Part shown: positions 25,459 through 33,868 of the stretch, one piece after another
How positions within the stretch are numbered: position 1 is the first letter of the stretch
Layout: each line of letters begins with the position of its first letter
Origin: Streptomyces lacrimifluminis
GTDB lineage: Bacteria > Actinomycetota > Actinomycetes > Streptomycetales > Streptomycetaceae
NCBI RefSeq assembly: GCF_014646095.1
Contig: NZ_BMMU01000023.1
Location: 1-64,000, forward strand
Reading direction: 5' to 3'
DNA length: 64,000 nucleotides
The notes under the pieces: model-generated
Seen by the model: only the letters and a program-made list of their open reading frames with translations
What the model was told of the DNA's origin: nothing
The model's database searches: none
Made by a program: the position numbers and the translations under genes

Positions 25459-26010
25459 GTGGCGTTTGTGGTGGCACAGGAGGTGCCCACGTCGTCGAGC
25501 ATGGCCGTTCCCCATGGCCCTGCGGGCGTGGGGAAAGCAAGACATCGGATGCGCGATCAGTTGCGCACGGGCGGTGTGTCGGAATCGGTCATCGACGACG
25601 CGGTGTTGATCCTGTCCGAACTCTTGAGCAATGCGTGCAAACACGGTCGGCCACTGGGCGAGGCCCTGGCCGGTGACGGCGACGTCCGGGCCGCGTGGCG
25701 CGTGGACACCGGCGGCAGGCTCACCGTCGAGGTGACGGACGGCGGCGGTCCGACCCGCCCGGTTCCGGCGACCCCTTCGGTGACGGCGCACGGTGGCCGC
25801 GGGCTGAACATCATCACGGCGCTGGCCAACGACTGGGGTGTCCGCGACGACACCCGCGGCGAGGTCACGGTGTGGGTCGTCGTCAACGACGACGTCCACG
25901 ACCCTGACGCGGGCCATCGGCGCACCGACTTCGCCACCCGCATCACGGCCCGCTCGATGTCCGCGATACCCGAGCTGGACTTCTCGGACGCGTTCGACGA
26001 CATGGACTGA
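25459..26010 (+). CDS. RsbW-like ATP-binding regulator (HATPase_c_2)
   Basis: This 183-residue protein has an anti-sigma-factor-type GHKL fold: N-box LSELLSNACKHG (Glu54, Asn58), DGGG-type motif VTDGGGP (Asp94) and GGRGL (112-116). Streptomyces have dozens of such single-domain ATPases acting as anti-sigma or signalling kinases. The GTG at 25459 is chosen because AAGGAGG (25444-25450) lies 8 nt before it; the frame is open further upstream but without an RBS. No sigma-factor or antagonist gene is adjacent, so its partner is unknown. Confidence 0.82.
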   Translation: MAFVVAQEVPTSSSMAVPHGPAGVGKARHRMRDQLRTGGVSESVIDDAVLILSELLSNACKHGRPLGEALAGDGDVRAAWRVDTGGRLTVEVTDGGGPTRPVPATPSVTAHGGRGLNIITALANDWGVRDDTRGEVTVWVVVNDDVHDPDAGHRRTDFATRITARSMSAIPELDFSDAFDDMD

Positions 26011-26022
26011 CGGCACACCGGC

Positions 26023-26048
26023 GGCCGGACGTGTCCACAGGTCCGGCC
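26023..26048 (+). terminator. Hairpin after the RsbW-like gene
   Basis: GGCCGGAC (26023-26030) pairs with GTCCGGCC (26041-26048) around a 10-nt loop, 13 bp after the stop codon. Confidence 0.6.
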
Positions 26049-26148
26049 GTCGGCGTGCGGTCCGTTGTCCCCAGGGTCCCTTCAGCCGTCGTACGAGCGG
26101 CTAGGCTCGCGCCAGTACGAGACGAGCCGTAACCGGGAGACACCCACG

Positions 26149-27138
26149 ATGGCCAAGAAGCGACCCCAGACGAAGGCCTCGCGGCCTCAGCTGTCCGACC
26201 GAGCCCGCGCCGGAGGCGCTGATGGGGACTTTCCGGTTGTCGGCGCCCGCGAGCCCTGCCCCTGCAACAGTGGCCGGCGCTACAAGGCCTGCCACGGCCG
26301 GGCCGCCGCGCACGCGGTGACCGAACTGGTGCACCGGCCCTTCGAGGGCCTGCCCGGCGAGGGCGACTGGGTGGCCCTGCGCGAGCTGGTCCCCGCCGCC
26401 ACCGTGGAGCTGACCCTGAAGGCCGGCCTTCCCGAGGGCGTTCCCTCGGTCACACTCGCGACGGTTCTGCCGATGGCCTGGCCCGCCCTGCGCCGCGACG
26501 ACGGCTCGGTCCTGCTCGGTCTGCAGAACGACACGGCGTCCGGCGACATCAGCCGCGACCTCGCCGACACCCTCCAGCGCGCGCTCACCGCGGAGCCCGG
26601 TACGCCCGTCCAGGGCCGCCGCTCCCCGGCCGAGGGTCCGCGACTGCAGGACCTGCTCGACCCCGAAGGCGCGTTCGAGCCAGTTGTGCACACGGGGTTC
26701 GAGTTCTGGGTTCCGGACGCGCAGAACGCCACGGCGGACGTCACCGCCTCCCTGGAGCGCGCGAACGACGCCGCCATCCCGACCGTGAAGCTGACGGGCG
26801 TCGACGCTGCGTACTGGTGCGAGACGCCGGACAAGAACCACCTGCGCTGGGTGATGCCGCACGGCGAGGAGCAGCTGCTCGACGCCCTCGCGCGGCTGCA
26901 CGCGGCCGGGCGGTCCAGCCTGGGCGAGGGCACGCGCCTGGTGGGTTCCTTCCGGGCGCACGGCCTCACCGTGCCGGTCTGGGACCTGCCGACCGGCGTC
27001 ACCGCGGAGGACGTCGAGAAGCCGGCCGCCGAGTTCGCCGACCGTCTCGCCACCGCCCTGGCCTCGGACGCTCCGCTCACTCCGGAAGAGCGCCGAGCCC
27101 GCGGCGGCCTGACCAACCGACAGGTGACTCTCAGCTGA
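26149..27138 (+). CDS. DUF5926 protein with SEC-C zinc motif
   Basis: The 329-residue protein has a basic N-terminus followed by a SEC-C zinc-binding motif (REPCPCNSGRRYKACHG, about 46-62), the same module found at the end of SecA. The remainder is the actinobacterial DUF5926 domain of unknown function. The ATG at 26149 is preceded by GGGAGA. The SEC-C motif suggests binding to a protein or to the ribosome/translocation machinery, but nothing more specific can be read. It converges on the gene at 27372-27980, with a strong hairpin between. Confidence 0.85.
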   Translation: MAKKRPQTKASRPQLSDRARAGGADGDFPVVGAREPCPCNSGRRYKACHGRAAAHAVTELVHRPFEGLPGEGDWVALRELVPAATVELTLKAGLPEGVPSVTLATVLPMAWPALRRDDGSVLLGLQNDTASGDISRDLADTLQRALTAEPGTPVQGRRSPAEGPRLQDLLDPEGAFEPVVHTGFEFWVPDAQNATADVTASLERANDAAIPTVKLTGVDAAYWCETPDKNHLRWVMPHGEEQLLDALARLHAAGRSSLGEGTRLVGSFRAHGLTVPVWDLPTGVTAEDVEKPAAEFADRLATALASDAPLTPEERRARGGLTNRQVTLS

Positions 27139-27232
27139 CACACAGTCGGATCCGCTCGCTCCGACCGGGTGACTCCAGTCACAACTCCCGGTGAGAGCAA
27201 CGGAATCGGTGTCCGAATAGCCGAGATCGAAT

Positions 27233-27312
27233 TTGCGAACCGCCGATCTCTTGTTAGCGTTGCGGTAGCCCGGTTGCTGGTGCATCCCCCGTCGCCAGCA
27301 ACCGGGTCTTTC
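27233..27312 (+). ncRNA. Putative very short RNA with its own promoter and terminator
   Basis: A streptomycete-type promoter TTGCGA-16 bp-TAGCGT (27233-27238, 27255-27260) lies just ahead of an 11-bp perfect hairpin, CCGGTTGCTGG at 27270-27280 with CCAGCAACCGG at 27295-27305. The hairpin is followed by a U-rich tail GTCTTTCTCT. A transcript from about 27267 would be about 45 nt and consist mainly of a hairpin with a C-rich loop (TGCATCCCCCGTCG). C-rich loops can pair with Shine-Dalgarno sequences. Alternatively this is simply a bidirectional terminator between the two convergent genes. Confidence 0.4.
27270..27312. terminator. Strong hairpin terminator between convergent genes
   Basis: An 11-bp perfect stem with a 14-nt loop and a T-rich tail (27306-27312) lies between the DUF5926 gene (plus) and the secreted protein gene (minus). 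It is one of the few hairpins in the window with a pyrimidine/T tail. Confidence 0.75.
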
Positions 27313-27371
27313 TCTGCCCGGAGATCCGCACAGCGTCCTGTACCGCGTTCCGCACGGAACGGCGCCGTGCG

Positions 27372-27980
27372 TCAACTCCCGTCGGGCACCCCGGAGTTGC
27401 TCCCCGATCGCAGCAGCAGCGGGCCCTCTCCGACGTCCGACGCCTCCGCCGCGTCTTCCGCCGGATTCCCCGCCGCCGCGAACTCCGCGACCGCCGTGTA
27501 CGCCCCCGGCTCGCCCGCCGTGCGCTCCCTGGGCGTCTCGCACACCCCCGGCTCGTCCTCCGCGCCCACCGCGCACCGCAGTTGCACGGTGCGGGCGCCC
27601 GGCCCCATGAGGCTCAGTACGGACGTGAGCGCATGGCCGGTCGCGTTGCGGTAATAGGTGCGCGCCCAGGTCTCCTCCCCCTGGGACAGCACACAGGTCT
27701 GCGCCTCGATGCCGTCGGGGGAGGTGAGTTCGGGACCGCAGCGGGCGGCCGTGGCGAGCCCAAGGCCCAGCAGCAGCGGGGAACCGGTGGGGTCGGCGGG
27801 AGGATCGGCGGCCTCTCTCGCCTTGCCGTCCTCAGGCCCCTCCTGAGGGCCTTCTTCCGGCGTCAGGGAAAGGAGGGCGTCGCGGTCCGCGTCGCCCACG
27901 GGCCCCGCGGACGCCACGGCCAGCGGAAGCGCGACCGTGAGCGCCACGACGCCCGAGAGCGCGAGCAGACGGAGGTTCAT
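27372..27980 (-). CDS. Secreted hypothetical protein
   Basis: The 202-residue protein has a clear Sec signal peptide (MNLRLLALSGVVALTVALPLAVASAG, cleavage near 25). The mature part is acidic and Pro/Glu-rich to about residue 65, then a compact beta-rich domain with four Cys that probably form disulfides (ARCGPEL, QTCVLS, LRCAVG, GVCETP). No catalytic motif is recognised. It is probably a Streptomyces-conserved extracellular protein. Confidence 0.7.
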   Translation of the reverse strand: MNLRLLALSGVVALTVALPLAVASAGPVGDADRDALLSLTPEEGPQEGPEDGKAREAADPPADPTGSPLLLGLGLATAARCGPELTSPDGIEAQTCVLSQGEETWARTYYRNATGHALTSVLSLMGPGARTVQLRCAVGAEDEPGVCETPRERTAGEPGAYTAVAEFAAAGNPAEDAAEASDVGEGPLLLRSGSNSGVPDGS

Positions 27981-28035
27981 GGAGGTGAAGATAACGACAG
28001 GGCCGGGCGCCCGGTTGCCCGCGCGCTCGACACCC

Positions 28036-28710
28036 CTACAACTCGGGCGCGCTCACACCCGTACGAGTGAGGGCCTCGACCACGGCGTCCACCACGGCCT
28101 CGACATCGGGCACCCAGGGCGAGGACGAGCCGGGCAGCGGTGCGCGCTCCCAGCGGATCTGGCCCTGACCGGTCTCGGACGGGGGCAGCGCGATGTAACC
28201 GCCCTCGCTGTGGAAGCGGAGGGAGCCGGGCACGAAGTCCTTCGCGTACAGCAGCTCGCCCAGCTGTTCCATCGTGTACGGCTTCACGAGCAGCGACCAT
28301 CGGGTGGGCGCCGCGACGACCGGACCCAGGCGCATGCCCTTGCGGTCCAAAGCCTTGAGCGCACGGGCCGCGGCCGGGGCCGGCAGGCTCACCGCGCACG
28401 GGGCGGCGCCGCCGGTGGCGAGGATGATGGGGGCCGTCGGCCGGTTGGTCCACCACCAGCTCACCATGCGCTCGTCGGTGGTGGCCGCGAGCAGACCGGG
28501 GTCGAACGGGTGAGCGCCGGGGACCGTGCACTCCGGATCGGGGCAGCCGCAACGGGCGCGCCCCTGTGGATCCGGTGCCACGCCCGGGAGTACGGGCCAC
28601 TGCCAACCGGTCGCGAACGTCAGAGCCGCGCCGAGCACCTCAGGCTTCCCGCCGTCACGCCGGGACAGGAGCCTGCGTCGCCTTCCGAGCCTTCCGAGGA
28701 TCTCGCGCAT
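28036..28710 (-). CDS. Prim-pol-like protein, apparently catalytically degenerate
   Basis: The 224-residue protein resembles the N-terminal domain of bifunctional DNA primase/polymerases (AEP superfamily). It has the entry strand GWQWPVLPG, a CGCPDPEC metal-binding loop, the motif around TTDERMVSWWWTNRPTAPIILATGG, and a later FHSEGGYIALPPS segment. The DxD catalytic strand expected after the GG is replaced by PCAVSLPA, so polymerase activity is unlikely. No helicase domain is attached. It may bind nucleotides or nucleic acid in a non-catalytic role. Confidence 0.7.
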   Translation of the reverse strand: MREILGRLGRRRRLLSRRDGGKPEVLGAALTFATGWQWPVLPGVAPDPQGRARCGCPDPECTVPGAHPFDPGLLAATTDERMVSWWWTNRPTAPIILATGGAAPCAVSLPAPAAARALKALDRKGMRLGPVVAAPTRWSLLVKPYTMEQLGELLYAKDFVPGSLRFHSEGGYIALPPSETGQGQIRWERAPLPGSSSPWVPDVEAVVDAVVEALTRTGVSAPEL

Positions 28711-29322
28711 GAGCGCTCGTTCCTTTCCGTTGCACGCCTGGCAACACCGTGGGCCACATCACACCATGTGTCGATCACTTCACTGTGCGTATCTCCTGGC
28801 GCATCCCGACCGGCGAGAGGCAAGGGGAAGCCCCCTTGTTGTGCGCCGAGCGCCGAGCGTTGATTACGTCCGCATCCATACAGCGTTCATCTAAAGCCTG
28901 GGCATGGCGCGGGGTGGCGGAGTCTGGCGTTTTGCCGTCCCGCGTGTTCTCTCCGCCTCCGTCAAGGGAGGATGGGGCACGGTCGTCGATGGTAAGGACG
29001 CCCGGGTCCGTCGCCAGGTTCCGGGCGGTTCCACAACCACCCCTGGGCCTTCACCGAGAACGTACCCACCAAGACCGCTGTGACGCTCCGTCGAACCAGG
29101 CCAGTCGACCGCAATAACCCGCTACCCGAGTCAGTTTTAAGCCAACTTCGCTTTTCCGCAAGGGGACCCGGCAAACCCATGGACACCAGGAATCCCGGCA
29201 GGACAATGCTGGACATCCCCTCACGAGTGCGTGTACATGTGGAGACACTGCTAGCGGCGCAGAATCACATGGGGGTTTGCGATGCTATTGAGCAATAGGC
29301 GCCGGTCGGAAGGCCGGACGCC
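28711..29322. other. Long intergenic region upstream of the SpoIIE-type phosphatase
   Basis: These 612 bases contain no gene I can support with confidence. The last part (29080-29298) is open in the same frame as the phosphatase gene and is separated from it by a single TAG at 29296-29298. It would encode MDTRNPGRTM...AQNHMGVCDAIEQ from an ATG at 29179. The G/C bias at third positions is weaker there than in the phosphatase gene. It could be a leader peptide or the broken N-terminus of the phosphatase. Confidence 0.45.
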
Positions 29323-30738
29323 ATGAACGCCCCTCACCTCCCGAAAGTGGCTGGAATCGACGCCACGGTTCCCTCGCCCGCACACACTGTCGCGCCCGCG
29401 CCCGTAACGCCGGACACCCCAGCGGACACACCCGCGCCGACCTGCCCGAACGGCCCCGGCATCCTCCTTCAGGACCGCCTCGCCGGTTGGGTGTCCGACC
29501 TCACAACACTGCATGAGCTCACCGAACGGCTGGCGCGCACGTCGGTACTCACCGACGCGCTCCAGGAACTGCTGCGCGCCGGAGCCGCTCTCGTGGGCGC
29601 CCGACGCGGTCTCGTCGTCCTGGAACCCGGTGACGGTCTGGGCCCCGACACCACCATCGGCCTGGGGCTGGCCCGTGCCGACCTCGGACACATCGAGACG
29701 ATCCCGCGCGGCGCGATGCCGTACGGGCAGCTTCTCGACACGGCCGCCGGGCTGCCCGGCGGCGAGAGCGAAATCACACACCCGGACCTCCTCGCCGAGG
29801 ACGGTCTGGACCCCCGCCACCGCGAGGTGGCCGCCCGCCTCGGCTACGCGGCGAGCTACGCGCTCCCCCTGTCCACCGAGTCCGCGGGCCGCCTCGGCGC
29901 GGCCGTCTGGCTGTACGACGAACCCGCGGAGCCGGTCGAACGGCAGCGCCACCTCGTCGGCCTGTACGCGCGGTTCGCGACCGAGCACCTGGCCCGGCTG
30001 GTCGAGGTGGAGCGCACACGCGCGTGCGTGCGGACGATCTCCGCGGAGCTGCTGCCCTCCCGGCTGCCCCGGACGGCCGGCGTCCAACTCGCCGCCCGGC
30101 ACCGCACCGGCCCGCGCGGCGGCGGCGACTGGTACGACGCGCTGCCGCTCCCGGACGCCGCCCTCGGCCTGGCCGTGGGCGCGGTGACCGGCTCCGGGCC
30201 GAGCGCGATCGCCGCGATGGGCCGGCTGCGGGCCTCCCTGCGCGCGTACGCCGTGATGGAGGGAGAGGACCCCGTGGCGGTCCTCTCCGACCTGGAGCTG
30301 CTTCTGCGGCTCACCGAGCCCGCCCGCTGCGCCACCGCCCTGTTCGCGTACTGCGAGCCCACGCTGCGCAAGGTCACGCTGGCCGGTGCCGGGCACTGTC
30401 CGCCCCTGGTGATCGGCGAGCGGCGCACCGAGTTCGTGGAGACCACCGTGTCGGCGCCGCTCGGGATGCTCGCCTGCTGGGAGGCGCCCAGCGTGGAGTT
30501 CCGTACCGAGCCAGGAGAGACGGTTCTGCTCTACACCGACGGACTGCTGCACCGTACCGGCGCCTCCGTGGACCGGGCCTTCTCCCGGCTGCACGCGGCG
30601 GCGGCGAGCGTGCCCAGGCAGCTGCGGGACGATCCTGGCGCGATCGCGGACCACGTCCTGCGGAGCATGCTGCCGGACGAGCTGGACGCGTCGGACGGTC
30701 AGGAGGACGTCGTACTGCTGTCGGCGCGGTTCGAGTGA
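29323..30738 (+). CDS. GAF-SpoIIE (PP2C-type) phosphatase-like regulator
   Basis: This is a 471-residue protein. A GAF-like sensor domain covers about 55-225. A SpoIIE/PP2C domain covers about 235-470 with GGDWYDAL (Asp269, Asp272), AGAGHCPPLVI, LYTDGLLHRTG and the terminal DGQEDVVLLSAR. The metal-binding Asp normally found in the GDVxGHG motif is Ala287 here (AVGAVTGSG), so activity may be reduced or altered. Such proteins normally dephosphorylate anti-anti-sigma factors. A GGAAGG RBS about 10 nt before ATG 29323 supports this start, but an in-frame upstream extension interrupted by a stop is noted separately. Confidence 0.82.
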   Translation: MNAPHLPKVAGIDATVPSPAHTVAPAPVTPDTPADTPAPTCPNGPGILLQDRLAGWVSDLTTLHELTERLARTSVLTDALQELLRAGAALVGARRGLVVLEPGDGLGPDTTIGLGLARADLGHIETIPRGAMPYGQLLDTAAGLPGGESEITHPDLLAEDGLDPRHREVAARLGYAASYALPLSTESAGRLGAAVWLYDEPAEPVERQRHLVGLYARFATEHLARLVEVERTRACVRTISAELLPSRLPRTAGVQLAARHRTGPRGGGDWYDALPLPDAALGLAVGAVTGSGPSAIAAMGRLRASLRAYAVMEGEDPVAVLSDLELLLRLTEPARCATALFAYCEPTLRKVTLAGAGHCPPLVIGERRTEFVETTVSAPLGMLACWEAPSVEFRTEPGETVLLYTDGLLHRTGASVDRAFSRLHAAAASVPRQLRDDPGAIADHVLRSMLPDELDASDGQEDVVLLSARFE

Positions 30739-30837
30739 GCCGCCGGACACCCGTCCGGTCTCCATGCGCACCCCTGGGCCCTGTCCCGTACGACCGTACG
30801 ATGGACGGGGTCCAGTGCCGTATCTAGGAGGATGACC

Positions 30838-32304
30838 GTGGCGGACGAGCTCAATCCGGTGACCCCGGAGACTGAGACCGAGCCCGAAGAGCCGATCAAG
30901 CAGCGGAAGAACGGCCTGTACCCGGGCGTCTCCGACGAGCTTGCCGAGAACATGAAGTCCGGCTGGGCCGACACCGAGCTGACGGGCCTGGAGCCCCTCG
31001 CGCAGGCCGGTCACACCGCCGCCCGCCGCGCCGCGCTCTCCGCGCGCTTCCCGGGCGAGCGTCTGGTGATCCCCGCGGGCAATCTGAAGACACGTTCGAA
31101 CGACACGGAGTACCCCTTCCGTGCGTCGGTCGAGTACGCGTACCTGACCGGCAACCAGACGGAGGACGGCGTCCTCGTCCTGGAGCCGGTCGTCGACGGT
31201 CACCGGGCGACCATCTATCTCCTCCCGCGCTCCGACCGTGAGAACGGCGAGTTCTGGCTCTCCGGCCAGGGCGAGCTGTGGGTCGGCCGCCGCCACTCGC
31301 TCACCGAGGCCGAACAGGTGTACGGCATTCCGGCCTCGGACGTGCGTGAGCTGGCGGGCACGCTGGCGGAGGCCACCGGGCCCGTCCGCGTCGTACGCGG
31401 GTTCGACGCCGGTATCGAGGCCGCCCTGACCGACAAGGTCACCGCCGAGCGCGACGAGGAACTGCGGGTCTTCCTGTCGGAGGCACGGCTGGTCAAGGAC
31501 GAGTTCGAGATCGGTGAGCTGCAGAAGGCCGTCGACTCGACGGTGCGCGGGTTCGAGGACGTGGTGAAGGTCCTCGACAAGGCCGAGGCGACCTCCGAGC
31601 GGTACATCGAGGGCACCTTCTTCCTCCGCGCGCGGGTCGAGGGCAACGACGTCGGATACGGCTCCATCTGCGCCGCCGGCCCGCACGCCTGCACGCTGCA
31701 CTGGGTGCGCAACGACGGGGCCGTGCGCTCCGGTGAGCTGCTGCTGCTGGACGCGGGCGTCGAGACGCACACGTACTACACGGCCGACGTCACCCGGACC
31801 CTGCCGATCAACGGCACGTACACCGAGATCCAGAAGAAGATCTACGACGCGGTGTACGACGCCCAGGAGGCCGGGATCGCGGCCGTGCGGCCCGGGGGCA
31901 AGTACCGGGACTTCCACGACGCCGCGCAGCGGGTGCTGGCCGAGCGGATCGTGGAGTGGGGGCTGGTCGAGGGGCCGGTGGAGCGGGTGCTGGAGCTGGG
32001 GCTGCAGCGGAGGTGGACGCTGCACGGCACCGGGCACATGCTCGGCATGGACGTTCACGACTGCGCTGCGGCGCGGGTCGAGTCGTACGTGGATGGTGTG
32101 CTGGAGCCCGGGATGGTGCTGACCGTTGAACCCGGGCTGTACTTCCAGGCCGATGATCTGACCGTGCCTGTGGAGTATCGGGGTATCGGGGTGCGGATCG
32201 AGGACGACATCCTGGTGACGGAGTCCGGGAATCGGAACCTTTCGGCTGGGCTTCCCCGGCGCTCGGATGAGGTGGAGGCTTGGATGGCTTCCCTGAAGAG
32301 CTGA
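30838..32304 (+). CDS. pepP: Xaa-Pro aminopeptidase (aminopeptidase P, M24B)
   Basis: The 488-residue dinuclear metallopeptidase has all ligands: LLLDAGVETHTYYTADVTRT (two Asp), HGTGHMLGMDVHD (His), LTVEPGLYF (Glu) and GVRIEDD (Glu). An N-terminal creatinase-like domain precedes them. It removes N-terminal residues from peptides with Pro at position 2. The GTG at 30838 is chosen over the ATG at 30832 because AGGAGG ends at 30831, directly against the ATG but 6 nt from the GTG. Confidence 0.93.
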   Translation: MADELNPVTPETETEPEEPIKQRKNGLYPGVSDELAENMKSGWADTELTGLEPLAQAGHTAARRAALSARFPGERLVIPAGNLKTRSNDTEYPFRASVEYAYLTGNQTEDGVLVLEPVVDGHRATIYLLPRSDRENGEFWLSGQGELWVGRRHSLTEAEQVYGIPASDVRELAGTLAEATGPVRVVRGFDAGIEAALTDKVTAERDEELRVFLSEARLVKDEFEIGELQKAVDSTVRGFEDVVKVLDKAEATSERYIEGTFFLRARVEGNDVGYGSICAAGPHACTLHWVRNDGAVRSGELLLLDAGVETHTYYTADVTRTLPINGTYTEIQKKIYDAVYDAQEAGIAAVRPGGKYRDFHDAAQRVLAERIVEWGLVEGPVERVLELGLQRRWTLHGTGHMLGMDVHDCAAARVESYVDGVLEPGMVLTVEPGLYFQADDLTVPVEYRGIGVRIEDDILVTESGNRNLSAGLPRRSDEVEAWMASLKS

Positions 32305-32325
32305 TCTTTCGGCTGCGGGCAGTTC

Positions 32326-33729
32326 GTGGCTGAGCGCGCGGTTCCCCTCGCCCCTGGGCATGTCGGTGTGGACCTGCATCTGGAAGTGATCGCCGCCGAA
32401 GGGCGTCGCGCCGGGATTGAGCGGGCCCTGCGTGACGCCGTGCGGGACGGGCGGCTCGCGCCCGGGGCCCTACTGCCTGCCACTCGGCGGCTCGCCGACG
32501 AGTTGGGGGTCTCGCGGGGGACCGTGAAGGCCGCCTACGACCAGCTCGTCGCCGAGGGGTATCTCAGCGCTCGGCAGGGGGCCGGTACGCAGGTCGCCGC
32601 GTTGCCCTCGGTGGACGCCGAACCGCCGGGGGCACACGCACGCGCGCGTGTGCCCCGCTTCGATCTGCGGCCCGGGAGTCCGGACGTGGGGACGTTCCCG
32701 GCGGACGCCTGGCTACGGGCGCTGCGCCGGGCCCTCGCGGCGGCTCCCTCCCCGGCGTACGACTACGGCGATCCGCGCGGCCGGATCGAGCTGCGGACGG
32801 CACTGTCCGGCTACCTGGGCCGGGCCCGCGGGGTGCTCGCGCCGCCCGAGCGGATCGTGATCACCTCCGGGTACGTGCAGGGGCTCGCGCTCCTCACGCG
32901 CGTGCTGGACGGCGCCACGATCGCCATGGAGGACCCGGGGCTGCCCTTCCACCGCGAGGTCGTCCGGCGGGCCGGCGGACGGGTCGTACCGATCGGCATC
33001 GACGGACACGGCGCCCGTGTGGAGGAGTTGGCCGACCCGCACGACGTCTCGGCGGTGGTCGTCACGCCCGCCCATCAGTACCCGACCGGCGTCACCCTGC
33101 ACCCGGAGCGGCGTCGGGCGCTCAGCGACTGGGCACGCGCGCGTGGCGGGCTGATCGTCGAGGACGACTACGACGGGGAGTTCCGGTACGACAGACAGCC
33201 CGTCGGCGCTCTTCAGGGCATGGCTCCGGGGCAGGTCGCCTATGTCGGCACCGCCTCCAAGACGCTCGGGCCCGCCCTGCGCCTCGGCTGGATGGTGCTG
33301 CCGCCCCACCTCGTCGACCCGGTCGCCGACGCCAAGCTGCACAGCGACCACCACACGGAGACCATCGGGCAGCTGGCCCTCGCCGAACTGATCACCAGCC
33401 ACGCGTACGACCGGCACGTGCGCGCGTGCCGCCTGCGGTACCGGCGCCGCCGGGACCGGCTCGTCGAACTGCTGGGCGCTCATCGGAACGTGCGCGGCAT
33501 CGCGGCGGGGCTGCACGCCCTGGTCGAGGTGGCCGACGAGGCGGCGGTCCTGGCGCGGGCCGCCGAAGCCGGGCTCGCGGTGGGGCATCTCGGGGAGCAC
33601 TGGCACGCGCCGGGCGAGGGGGCGGCGGGAGAGCGGGCCCAGGGGCTCGTCGTGGGGTACGGGACGCCTCGGGAGCGGGTGTACCCGGAGGCGTTGGAGG
33701 TGCTCGGGCGGGTTCTGGCGGGTGACTGA
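32326..33729 (+). CDS. MocR-type regulator (GntR domain plus aminotransferase fold)
   Basis: The 467-residue protein has an N-terminal GntR winged helix (about 20-88: RALRDAVRDGRLAPGALLP, RRLADELGVSRGTVKAAYD, GTQV) and a fold-type I aminotransferase domain. The PLP lysine is in YVGTASKTLGPALRLG and the Asp in IVEDDYDGEFRYDR. MocR proteins bind PLP or amino compounds and regulate nearby genes, PdxR being the best known. It starts with GTG and follows aminopeptidase P by 21 bp. The MFS gene downstream has tandem 10-bp repeats in front of it that could be its target. Confidence 0.88.
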   Translation: MAERAVPLAPGHVGVDLHLEVIAAEGRRAGIERALRDAVRDGRLAPGALLPATRRLADELGVSRGTVKAAYDQLVAEGYLSARQGAGTQVAALPSVDAEPPGAHARARVPRFDLRPGSPDVGTFPADAWLRALRRALAAAPSPAYDYGDPRGRIELRTALSGYLGRARGVLAPPERIVITSGYVQGLALLTRVLDGATIAMEDPGLPFHREVVRRAGGRVVPIGIDGHGARVEELADPHDVSAVVVTPAHQYPTGVTLHPERRRALSDWARARGGLIVEDDYDGEFRYDRQPVGALQGMAPGQVAYVGTASKTLGPALRLGWMVLPPHLVDPVADAKLHSDHHTETIGQLALAELITSHAYDRHVRACRLRYRRRRDRLVELLGAHRNVRGIAAGLHALVEVADEAAVLARAAEAGLAVGHLGEHWHAPGEGAAGERAQGLVVGYGTPRERVYPEALEVLGRVLAGD

Positions 33730-33775
33730 GCGCGGTTTCCCCGAAGCAAGCCGAAGTAAACAGGCATGAACCATG

Positions 33776-33795
33776 GTGAATCGGAGTGAACCGGA
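33776..33795 (+). repeat. Tandem 10-bp repeats before the MFS gene
   Basis: GTGAATCGGA and GTGAACCGGA lie head to tail (9 of 10 positions identical), 74-93 bp before the MFS start. MocR regulators commonly bind direct repeats, and a MocR gene ends 46 bp upstream, so this is a candidate operator. Confidence 0.4.
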
Positions 33796-33868
33796 GCGGA
33801 ATTGGGCCACTGAATGGCGTGACTATTGGGTCTGCTCAGCGGTCCACCGCGCTTCTAACGTCGTCCGT

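Noticed and set aside
29251..32379. Very long minus-strand open frame (over 1000 codons) opposite the phosphatase and aminopeptidase genes
   Set aside because: It is a typical high-G+C shadow frame: the translation is low-complexity (Gly, Arg, Val, His), has no domain, and the plus-strand genes have full domain signatures.
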